A stretch of 64,000 nt of DNA from Xylocopa sonorina. Lineage: Eukaryota > Arthropoda > Insecta > Hymenoptera > Apidae. Positions 13,012 through 24,668 of this stretch are shown piece after piece. Both the position numbers and the translations under genes were made by a program. The stretch is taken from contig NC_135197.1 in the NCBI RefSeq assembly GCF_050948175.1, forward strand, positions 7,272,501-7,336,500, written 5' to 3'. The notes under the pieces were generated by a model, which was given only the letters and a program-made list of their open reading frames with translations, was not told the origin of the DNA and made no database searches. Numbering within the stretch: position 1 is the stretch's first letter; the number at the start of each line of letters is the position of its first letter.

Positions 13012-13684
13012 TTGTGTAATTATATATACATATACGATTACAAGGGAATAGGTTTCACCGTAGTGTAAAACAGTTGTATCACGATTTTATTCGACGAAAG
13101 AGGAAAGAAAGATATTTAGAATATTACGTTCTCAAAATATAGTGAGCAGGACCTAACGCATAAGGTAAAGTGGAAAAAAGAAAAAAGAAGTAGTTACTAA
13201 GCAGCTAGGACTTGTAATCATATCATAATATTTTGTAGATATATGTATATATATATTATACACACACACAACGTATATATATATACATATTAAATGTGAT
13301 CTGCGGAGTACGGCGTATTTAAATCAAGAGTGTATCGTTTCGTAAATTCGTGCGACGACACGAGTGCTGTGCTACTAGAAAAGAAGCAAAGAACTTTTGT
13401 AATGCGAAACTAACTGCATAGCGTTTCGAATCTCGAGCTCGGTCTCGAACTTTAGACGATTAGGCGAGGGATTTCACGGTAATTCTTCGAGAACGAATCT
13501 GCACCGTAGAGAAAGACATTCGACCTACCACGGTCTTCTCCCCTATTTTCACTTCGACGTGTTCGCGATACGTTGCATTACTCATTCCTGATCGCATATT
13601 CCACGGTAGCGATGAGAAACGAGCACGCAGCGGGTAGAAAGGCAAATCGTTCGAAATCTCGCTGACGAACGGAGAAAAGAATCG

Positions 13685-13709
13685 AACGCGAGTCAGAGAG
13701 ACTCGCGTT
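13685..13709 (+). other. Perfect 10-bp hairpin with 5-nt loop
   Basis: Left arm 13685-13694 (AACGCGAGTC) is exactly complementary to right arm 13700-13709 (GACTCGCGTT), with loop AGAGA between. A GC-rich stem stands out from the AT-rich surroundings. No U-tract follows it, so it is not a bacterial-type terminator. It could be a structured element in a 3' UTR. Confidence 0.6.
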
Positions 13710-15559
13710 TAGAAAAAGTGGCGAACACCGTAATTGAATCAGATGCATCTTCGTTTTTGAGGAATTGCGTTTAGACGTCGCTTAGTTTCCTCTCTCTTAG
13801 GGAATTTAAACGAAAAACTAACAAAAAAAATAAATAAATAAATTCATAAGTAAAGGGAAGAATAGTTTGGCCGAACGATGCCCTCCTGATGAAAATCCCG
13901 CTCCGATGTGATGTACTTTAGGTACACGTTTTTGCAAGAGCAAAAGAACATTAAGACAGATTTAAAGAAGAAAAAAAAAAGGTTGAAATTAAGGAGCAAA
14001 AAAAAAGGGAAAACCACGAAAATACACAAGTAAAATATAAAAACGCGTATCGTATTTGAGAGGTCAAGCACGCATGCCAGACTGTCGCTTATTTTCTGAC
14101 ACTTTACCTGTACATGATGAGCGTGTGTGGTAAAGTACATTTTACGCTAGTATACACATTTAACACAACGAACACTTGGTAAAAGAAGAAGCAAAAAAAA
14201 AAAAGGAAACAAAAATTTGCGAAACCACACGTTTCTTCCCGTGCTGTGTATATTTCTATGTGTAACCACTGGACAGATGCAAGCAAGCAAGCAACAATCT
14301 CAGTGAAACAATCCCCCGCGAACATCCCCCACGTTCTTGTTCTTTTTTTCGTTTCTGTTCCTCTCTTCATACGTCTCGCGACGAACGGAGGTTCACTCTA
14401 CTATATTAACATTAAACTACTGCTGCTACTGCTACTACTATTACTACCACTTTACATTTAGCTCTTCCCACCGTCGCGCGTAAATACTCTTCATCGATTA
14501 GACCGCATGGCACCTAAATTGCATCTCGTACGATCCCATCCCCCGCGAAGGGCATCGCGTGGAACTCTTCGTGCAAACGCTCGCGCGTAGAACGAGTTTA
14601 GAGGCGGGCACGCGGAGAATCTTCGTAATAAGAGGAAAAAATAAAAAGACGCTAACCAAAAGCCGCGATTGCATTCGAGCCGCGTAATAGGCAAACAACG
14701 GTTTCTAAAGCGGTAGCTGCTTGTCTCTCGACAGACGTCTCGCCTAGATCGACCGACGGCGGAAGGGTTAAATTTAAAGACACACACACATACACACATA
14801 CGATTGCGCTGTTCCATCGGAGGACGACGATCTTCCACGAGCGAGGAATCCTCTTCGTTTCTTCGTCTCTTGGAAGCTCGACGAAAGACACTCGTGCACC
14901 GATCGCGTTCTTGGACGACGAGAAAAAAAAACAGAAGTACATACAAAAGAGATCGCGCGCCGCTAGAAAATGTTCGCGTTCGCAAAGACTTTCTTTCGGC
15001 CCAACTTGTACATAGCTTCTTAATAACTTCGCTCTGTGTGTGAACGCTGATCGCGCGACGCGAAAAACAGTGGAAAACGAGGAAAAGCGCACGTAGCAGC
15101 ACGCTGCCAATCGATATCGCCTCGCTTTATTCGAGGGAATGACAAAAGTTGTACAAAGTGAAGAGGAAGCGCGCGGGTCGTCCGAAACGTTGCTCGCGTG
15201 TACGTGTATCGTTATACATATATAAATATATACATACACACACATATATATACATATATTTGTGTGTGCGTGGGTACGCGTGCGTGCCTCGTCCTCCGAC
15301 GTCGAATAATCCCGATTGGAACAGATAGAGATTCTTCTGTATGTACAAAAAAATCAAATTGTAATTGTAGCACGTAGAGAGTCTGTAACGATACAGTATT
15401 CCAGGTAGCGTATCTAAATAGCACTGTGTAAACATACATACACACACTCACAAACACCCGACTATAAAAATGAGGAGAAACATGCACTCGGATGATTTAA
15501 AAAGAAAAAGTAAAAAAAGAAAAAAAAGAAAAATTGAAACTCTTATGAGGTTGTAAAGC

Positions 15560-15626
15560 GAGAGAGAGGGAGAGAAAGAAAGAGTGAAAGAGTGAGAGTG
15601 AGAGAGAGAGAGAAAGGGAGAGTAAA
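15560..15626 (+). repeat. GA-rich purine tract
   Basis: Imperfect GA/GAAA repeat on the + strand in the non-coding region downstream of smooth. Confidence 0.8.
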
Positions 15627-18600
15627 GCCATCCGTGTCGATAATTAATTATTGGGAGAGAAAAAAAAAAGAGGAGAGATGAATGAAAGATAGGGAAAAGA
15701 AAGTGATGAACACGTTCGTTTGAGTCTTAAAACACGAAAATACATATCCCATCTGTATGTATATATTTGCAGTTCGTATGAGAATTTCAATTATATATCG
15801 ACGATTGATTGTGTAATTATGATTGATTAGTATTATTGCGACGATGATGATAATGATGACGACGATGATTATTATTAATTAATTAATTATTAATTATTAT
15901 TTATGGTTCCGATTTTGTGAAAGTCGGAACGGGTTAAGTAATGTTACGACGATCGATATTGCGTTTAAAAGCGTTAGGTTTAATGTTTGTAGTTAGGTAA
16001 TGTTAGGTAGATCGGAGAGTAGGTACATATCGTTAATATTGTTATTAATTAATAGTATTGCGAGAAAAGGTATTACTGCCGGGTGCGCTTTGATTTCTTT
16101 TGTGCGGATGATTAGGAACAACGGCTCTCGTTGCTCTCGTCAGCTGTGATGTTTGAGATTCGCGAGATCGCGCCGACCAGCCCTGCTCATTATTGCAATA
16201 TTCCCACGCTGCTGATACGAAAGGATAAAAATGTCGAAGAAACGAAACGAATGAAATAGAACAAGTACCTGTGCTATACTAATAATCGTCGATCTGTCGA
16301 ATCGGTCTCGAAGAAAGCGGTCGTTCCGATCTCGCGTCTACAGTCTGAAATAATTATATTTTTGTGCAATTAATCGGATGCGTCGATGCCACGGGTACTC
16401 GAGGCGTACCTGAACACGGGGATCCCGAGCACGAAGCAGAAAAAAGAAGAAAAATAGAACGCGAATACATCGTTCGCATGTTTCGTGAATTTCCTTTATT
16501 TTCTTTGGTACTCGCTGTTTGTTTAAAACTGTTCTAAACACGTTTAAAACATCGCTGCCCGTGCGTTTCTTTGCTACACTTCGCGGAACAGCCCCGAGTA
16601 CCATAAAGCATCGAATAATCACGTTCTTTCTTAGTGGAAGACCGGAAAACGCTGGGCCAAACAAAATAAACCAAAGCGCAGTAACCTTTTTAGCGATCCC
16701 TCCTTCCCCCCTCTAAGTATTACCAAGTAACATATACCTGCCCCACATATCAGAGTCTTACGTATCCCGAAAGCACCACCATGCGTCATATCAGTGTTTC
16801 TAAGCGTTTAGTCCTAATGTGTCCTTTTTAACGATCACGTTTGTTTCGAAATTTTAGGCTGTTACCAATTTAAACCCTCGTCCCAACCCTTTTCGTCCCC
16901 CACGCCCCTCTCCCCGTCCCCTTCTATAGGAACAAGGAGGACGAGAAAAATCAACCCCCGTCACAAGAACCTTCTTGATCCTCCCTCTTCGTCGTCCCTT
17001 CTCATTCCCCTCGATCCCTGATAAACTGATCCACCTCGTTATTGTACATCTGAGCCAAGAAGGGTCTCTATGCTCTGTCTTCCCATCGCTGCGTCAAAAG
17101 ACAAACTAGATGTAATAAGATTTGTTGACTGTATACATTATTATACATTGATTGTACACGCATCAGCAACATCATACATTCGATATACAATATATATAGA
17201 GGTATATATGTATATTGTACTCTCGACATCGCTACACCCACCACATGGACACTCACCACCACCACCACCTCTACACAGACACAACACACACACCATCGCA
17301 CACCAAGAACCAACAGACAGCTCCTAAGCACTGCGTCAAGATAGTCCAAGATGGATCGGTAATGCTAACTCGTTCGCCGTTGGATCGTCGGCGATTTCAG
17401 GATCGATACAGAAGGGGGAAGCGATGGCGTCGAGTTCTTCCTCTCGCTGTCGAGGATCCTCACGGTGTACACAGCGACCGGAGTATTTTTTAAGTTCCGT
17501 TCAATTGAGATTTTCTTACCCTTTCTTACCCGAGACGCTTCGAATTCTGACCTGTTCACGAATTGTTTTCGCAATTGTTGTTACTTGGGACTGCTGGCTT
17601 TAAGTATCGTTGGAGATATTAGTCGGGAAGCGTATCGTTTCAGGTGTCTCTGAGCGATTCTAGTTGAATTCCACGTGGAATCGTAGCTATATCGATCTGG
17701 AATCGTTAAAGGCGATCCTATCTATTTTCTTTTGGGAGCCTCTAAAAGAGCATTAACTATCCATAATTAGTCTGTGATGTCGCAGCGCGCGTTCATTCGG
17801 GACATTTAAACATCCGATACAACACGTAGAAACGATCGTAGACATTAAAACACACACACCGTGTCCACACTGAACGGAGAAGTTAACACGGTCCACACAA
17901 CGGCCAAGGAACAGAAGACACAGTCAGACACACTCCAATATATGATTACTCTTTAAATGAAAACAAAAGGATAAAAAAAAAATAATAATAATAATTAATG
18001 ATGTAATGTGTATATTAATACTTGTATGTCGTACGCTCTAATGTTGTTTGAAGAGTTATTTGCGAGTCAATTATCTGTGCCTAGCAGCCCTGTGCACCCT
18101 ATCAAATGTACCACCGTTCAGATGAAAAATTAAAAATAATAATGGGAAAAAAAAAGTAAAAGAAAGATACTGATTGAACCAAAAAATAAATAAATAAATA
18201 ATTATAAAACAAGCATTAAACGAAAACAACAAGCAAACAAATAAAAATATAATACGAAACGAACGAAAATTAAACACTCTCACATACACACATACGAGAA
18301 ACTAAAGATGAAACAGCATATGTATATAGATATACATAGTTTCGAGCTAAACCATTGAACGTACGCGCACGTGTGTTTCTCGCGACGACAGCTACAACAA
18401 AACCAACAGCAACCACAACATTAACAAAAAAGCAAATGAAACAAAAAGAAAACGACAACAGCAAAAAAAAAACGTATAAGTGGAAAAGGAAGATGATTAA
18501 AGAACAAAAAACTTGCACCCTGTATACATAGTTCGCACAATGATCTGTTCCTATTTTGGAATCAGTTTTTTCGGATTTGCCAAGAATGTATATCTACAGA

Positions 18601-18867
18601 TTCTATATGAAAAAAAAAGAGATGAAAATATATATAGAAAAACTGATTATGAAATATAAGTAATTGAAATCCTATAGTTCTGGAATTGTTACCCTTTTCG
18701 ACCGAATTGTCCGTAATCGTATGTGCCCAGCCGCGTCGTCTCCCCCTCGCCCCAAACCCATCAACCCGTGTACGAATAAACGAACGGAATATTAAAATCA
18801 ATTAAAACGGGGACGCAAATCGAAAATAAAACAAAGAGTGAGAGAAACCAAACAATCGTAAAACCCT

Positions 18868-18892
18868 AGAGAGAGAGAGAGAGAGAGAGAGA
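18868..18892 (+). repeat. GA microsatellite
   Basis: Near-perfect GA dinucleotide run in the non-coding region downstream of smooth. Confidence 0.85.
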
Positions 18893-20679
18893 AAAGAAAA
18901 TGTATAAACACTAAAAAACGCAACGTGTATCGTTCGTGATTCGCTTTTCAGCGCTAACTAGCAGCCTAATTAGAACGCGAGTTATATACGTCCTGTTCGT
19001 TTTCGTGCAATCCTCCAGTAGTCGCGCTCGCTCATCGAGATCATCGTTACAATCGTGCTCGAATACCGCTAGAACGGTTGTGCTTTCTAATCGTGCACGA
19101 AGAAATATCACGAGACCAATAAATATCAAATTAACATAAAAGTGATGAACGTAACTCGGTGAAATTATTTAAGAAAATAAAAATGGGGGTCAGATACACG
19201 CAAGGGTGTAACAGCTCGTTTCTAGTAGCACTTTTCGATGAACTTTGTGCCCGTTATTTTTCACTTTCGTTTTTCTTTCCCGCGCGACACCGAGACTCCC
19301 CTTGCAGGGTATACATCACTTAGTGAGACGTTAGTTAAGCAAGGCATTAAGGGCATCCGTGAAACGCGAGACCCTCGAGAAACGACGCGACTGCGTCTCT
19401 TTTTTTCCTTTCTTTTTCCTCAGGGTAGAATGGCACACGGAGGAGAGTATCGTAGCGCGAACGATCGACGGGGTGAACCAGACGACGAACGCGATTTTTA
19501 ACGTCTTTCACGCCAACGTCTTTAATCAGGACAAATCGTTGAAACTCGAGCGAAACGCGAGGACGTTCGTTCGAGCTCGAGCGAACACGCGAGTCTCGCG
19601 GTTTCCGGCTCGCTGAGAAATTATATACACGTACGTATATATATATGTGTATAAATTTTAAGAGTAACGACAAATGAAAACCCAGCAAAACAAATGATAA
19701 GCAAGAACGGAGTAAAACAGTTAATTAATACGTAGACCGTCACACACTGAACACAACAGCACAACCACCACGATCCACGCACATCCATGTTTATATACGA
19801 TTATTATGTATGTGTATGTGTACAAAAAAAAAAAAGAAATCACTCATTCATTTCTTTGTGCGACCATCGCGCGATCCACACTCCACACTGTTTGACCACC
19901 CCTACACCACAGTCCTAAGGGTATGTGGGACGCTTGTACACGTGTGTCTATAACGAGAAACAGAGAAACAAAAATCATGAAAGAAAAAAGGGAAAACAAG
20001 AAAATACACGCGAGAAATCGATGTCTGCTTCGAGCTCTCTGTTCACGAAATGCGAACGAAACCACTTTTCGCAGTCTGCTTCCGGGAGTCACCCTTTTAA
20101 CATTCGTCTCCTTCTCTCTTGTCGAGTACCTTTACCGCTGAGAGTTAAATCGCAGAACGAAAGATAGAAACACCGTGTACGTTTAAGAGCATTAAAATTG
20201 CGAGGAGGATGGTGTCCCGTTCTTAAATTACTCGCGATTCGTACGAGAATCGCTCGCGTACTCAGCACGGTACTCGAGGGATTCCTCGATCGAACGTTCC
20301 TTCGGTCGTCGACGGGATCGAGGGAGTTACGTGCTCGCGTTGGGGGACCGGAAACGCGAGGGAGCGCATCGATCGGGCGAGCGAAAAGAAGGCGAAAGCG
20401 AAGGTGGACAGAGACGTGACAAGCAGCCAGTGCGAATCGGTTGATGTTTGTAGAAGCGACAGGTTGCAAGGGACACGATAAAAAGGCAGTGAGACGAACA
20501 GGAAACAAAAGAGTGTGTTTAGGCAGAGAACAACATGAGTACGAAAGGAACATCGAGCACAGAGGAGTAACGATTACACGTAGAGAAAGTTTGAGAGGAA
20601 GAATGCGAGAGTGGGAGAGAAAGGGAGAGAGAGAAAGGTTGAGAGAATTTTGAGAAACAAAAAAAAAAAAAGAAAATAC

Positions 20680-20681
<2 letters not shown>

Positions 20682-20719
<38 letters not shown>
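20682..20719 (+). repeat. GA microsatellite
   Basis: Long, nearly perfect GA run directly after an A-rich stretch, close to where the purine-rich texture of the smooth downstream region ends. Confidence 0.85.
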
Positions 20720-20722
<3 letters not shown>

Positions 20723-20800
20723 AAGAGTGAAAGGAATACTAAAAAGAAAAAAAAGAGCACACTCACTGAGCGCCGCTAGTAAAAGACATGGTAGGCTATT

Positions 20801-23800
20801 ATTATCGCTAAATAGTCGCTAGCCGATAGTGATGTAGTTTACCCTTTAGAGTTATTTTAAGTTCTTAATTATAATATGGTTACTATTAAATTTATTATCG
20901 TATCACATTACACACTGTAACACTTCTATTATATAATAACAAGAAATATTTACCTGTGCATATTGACATATTAATGGAGTCACATCATTAAACATATACT
21001 ACTCAATATATTCAGCGTCAACGACTCGATTCATTGACACCCACACCATATACCATGCATATATATAATACCTTTACTATACTCAAAAATACATTTATTT
21101 TTCTCCCCTCAGAAGTCGCCAATGCGCGGTATCGTGTGCCAAGTCACCACCACCCTTTAATCACGACTACGATTGGTTCACGTTTACTTTTCGTACTCCT
21201 GTTTCCAACACCCACGTAACCACTTTTTTCTCTATTGTTTTTTTTTCTTATCTTTTTCTTTTCATCGACGATTAAAATTGAATCGATCGTTTCCAGCGAC
21301 ACGATGGTTTCTCGATGCGAAGCGCATCGGTTCCTATATGGTGATCGTGAATTCTATTCAAATGATCGATTCAATCGTATATTAAGTTTCGATGCGTCGA
21401 GTTCCTAGTTCCTTTGTTTTGTCGAATAACGATAGACTTGTACATTAAGTTTGAACGTGATTGAATTTGGTCAGATGGTTTTATTTTACTTTCACAAATA
21501 ACTATGGAAACGAATGCGTTCAGTTGAAATGAATATGTGCAAGTTCTGAGTACTTAATCTTGGGCATCTTGTTAGAATTGTGTTTAGTTAAAATGTACAT
21601 AGACATGTTTAATTTAAATTCCACGCGCAGATCCACGTACTTTTCCGACAAATTTCGTTTCGACGTTAATTAAAAGACATTATTTACAAGCCACTTTTTT
21701 GCGTTCCAAAAATGTGATTGCATGTTTGTCGTTCGTTGATTATTTGCAACCGAAAATCGGTATGCGAATGGCGTTGTTTTGTTACGTAATTCCGTTGAAT
21801 GAATGACCCTGCTGTACCTATTATCGACGAGTACAAATATTTGTTTCGTCCGTTATTTGTTGAGAGAGAACGCGACATTTTAGTTCTATTCTTCTCTGTT
21901 GTACTTTATTTCCCCACGCTACATGCAATGCCTTCCAACCCCCCCAAAAAAAAAATAATAAAAGTCCTTCGAAACTGATACTCCTGATCGATCATGAAAA
22001 GGCCAAATAGCGTTTCCGCACGAACAAAACCCAAATCGTCGTTCATCTTTATTTTTCCTTGGAGAATTTCGACAGTATTTCGACCATCTCATTCTTGTCA
22101 CAAAATCACTACTAGCAGACAAAGGGATACATTCAACGCGCCTCGCATATTTCTCAGCTCCTCGAGTTAAGCGTGAAAGGGAGGCAAGTCGCGGAAATAT
22201 CGTGTAGTTTAACTTTCGCGAAATTCCGCCGCTCGAACAACGCGATAACACGTTCTCGTGCAATTTTCCCGCGGGAATGCGCGACAAATCTGGACATTTT
22301 ATTGCGCAGAATGCCGTCGTAAATTGCATCGAATTTCCATACGATCGCGTGTGACGTCCGCGAAGCAATGTTGGCCAAAGGAAATTACAGACTTGTTCAT
22401 TATTTAAAAAATATATCTTTAATCTCATTACTTTCTACAAACACCGCACAATATATTGAAATTCACATCACAGAATCGTTGAACCTCAATTTAGCTTTGA
22501 AACAAAACCTTTTATTCCCCAATTATCCCAAACGAGATCCCAAGAAGATCAATCATATTATAAAATGATGTGTAAACTTAAGAATATTGTTTCCCACACT
22601 TTTACCGTACAATACCGTAGTAATTTTTCCAAATTTCACCCTACGGTTCGAAAGACGTTCGCAACGTGATTAACATTTTCACGTTGGGAACGACAGAGCC
22701 CAGGCGTATCCTCATTATCCAACGCGCATAAAACGTTAGTAAGAAGCTAGGCTGAGTCCTTCGATAAAGCGAAAATAACGTATCTTGATAAGGGCTGCCT
22801 GAAATAGAGCTGCTTGAGCATGCAATCGATTCGAGCGAGCTTTTATTAGTAGTTATTCCTTAGATCCCTGGCCGCAAGCATGCGCACGCTTTGAATCCTC
22901 GCCCGTCTTCTGTCTTGTTTCCCTCGATGTGCACGGGAACCGGCCATGCACTTCCGCCGGATGCTTCGTCGCAGGTATTGCTACCGCATGCGGTGACTGC
23001 GCACAGTTGATCATCGAGATTTCGGACTCGAGAACGGTGCAATTCCGTGGTGTTACGACGAGGATCGACGTAGCGCGAGCGTGGCTTCGTATGGAAATGT
23101 CCTATCGAATTTATGTAAATAGAAGAGCCTGTGTATACCGCATCCTTGAGGAAAAATAATAAAATATTCGATGCCCGAGATATTCGGCTGCGAGCTTCCG
23201 AAGCGAACGACTTGGAAACGATCGAAACGCGGAACAAAATTTCCGTATAGACTCGACACCATGGAATTGAAGTTACCAAATTCGTGAGAAATGGTATCTC
23301 CGTTTCAATGACAAACGATCGCACGTCTTTTCTTGATGAATTATACGACACAGGACTTTTGACCACTACACGCGACACTCTCAACGGATGTATCAGACAA
23401 AACGTAACACAGGGTTACTATAATCCCATGGCATCTCTATGCAACTTAGGGTCCATTTATACTCTTCTAACTCTTCCAACGCTTTTGCTAAAACGTTTTT
23501 ATCGAGCAAACGATTCAGACGACAAAATCAACCATCACTGAATCCCATGACACTCAATGTATATTTAGAGAGGCTTGCATAGTAATTGAACGAAACATTC
23601 ACTGCGACAATAAATGTTACCGTGTTAAGCTATGTGCAGTATACATATATATATATAGGTAACTTTAGGTGAGAGTAATAAAAAAAAAAACAATATACCA
23701 AACGAGTCCTCTTTAGATTGCGATTAGGGGATGTTAAGGAGGGTACAATTCCAGAAGCAGCGATTAGATTAAAAACCGATGTAAGTAATATATTTTCATA

Positions 23801-23976
23801 TTTACAAGGACTTTTAGTTGTAAGTTGAATAAGAGTCGTATAGTTGAATATATGGATGTATGTATACATATAATATGTGTTGCGCTTGTAAAAATATAAA
23901 GTGCGTTTTTTCAAAACGTATTTATTCCATCGACGTCGAGAAGAAGAACACCTATTGTCATCGGCGAGGGAGCGAG

Positions 23977-24039
<63 letters not shown>

Positions 24040-24668
24040 GATGAGGAAAGGAAGGGAAAACAGAAACGCAAACTATGACCCTTTTCTTTGATTTCCACGG
24101 CGAAACGTTCCATCGACGTTCTCATTGAAAACACAGTGGGGAAAAAACGAGCACTGAAACCAGTTTTACCGCTGTGGACAACGGGAAAAAGGAAGAGCGA
24201 GAATAAAAAGCAATTTCCGTTCGACGCAATGAGTACATTTTGAAAGAACGCCACGAATAGGAATGCTTTCACTGAAAGCGATTAATTTCCAAGAACTTCG
24301 TTTCGTATCCTCGACCATGAACCACAATAACATCGTTTTATATTCCTTTCTCGAATACATTTTTCTTCTCCCCGTGTGCACGAAGTAATTTATCAACGAT
24401 CGAGTTCCCTCGAATTTTGTTCACCGCGAAACGAAGCGATCGTTCGATGCCTTTTGCTCGATTAGGTAGAAAAATTTCACGGATCGAGGAGATGCTACAT
24501 GTTTCTTTCCCAACGGAGCTCTAGCGCGGGGTGTGCGCCAAACGAAAAGTTCCATTTTCTGCTCGTAGCTATCGAGAAGGCACGTAGTGAAGAATCGCTA
24601 AGGCGAGCAATATAAAAACGTTCCGACGGAGTCTGGACGAGGAGGAAAGATCATGTTCGTTGCTTCGA
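20801..24668. other. Intergenic or UTR DNA between convergent smooth and stum
   Basis: smooth (+) and stum (-) converge on this stretch. It probably contains the stum 3' UTR; AATAAA on the - strand occurs at 23921-23926 and 22842-22847. The only sizeable ORF is a 174-codon frame on the - strand at 22860-23384 that lacks an ATG and any recognisable domain. I see no gene here. Confidence 0.5.
23981..24034 (+). repeat. (GA)27 perfect microsatellite
   Basis: 54 bases of uninterrupted GA, the longest perfect dinucleotide repeat in the window. It lies between the convergent smooth and stum genes and should be highly polymorphic in length. Confidence 0.95.

Larger units (their letters stand above)
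8736..20800 (+). other. sm: About 12 kb non-coding region: probable very long smooth 3' UTR
   Basis: From the smooth stop codon to roughly 20.8 kb there is no ORF with a recognisable domain. Most open frames are translations of repeats. The + strand has many purine-rich (GA and GAAA) tracts, A-runs, TTATTA and TA repeats, more than ten AATAAA hexamers (for example 11738, 11862, 12183, 12302) and about nine octamers matching UGUANAUA, the Pumilio target. Long neuronal-type 3' UTRs with multiple poly(A) sites are known for insect RNA-binding protein genes. The end point is arbitrary: no single termination site stands out, and a separate non-coding transcript or ordinary intergenic DNA would look much the same. 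Confidence 0.45.

Noticed and set aside
14491..15245. Overlapping ~200-codon frames on - strand
   Set aside because: Two frames open at once, Arg/Phe/Cys-rich, no recognisable domain, and inside the simple-sequence region.
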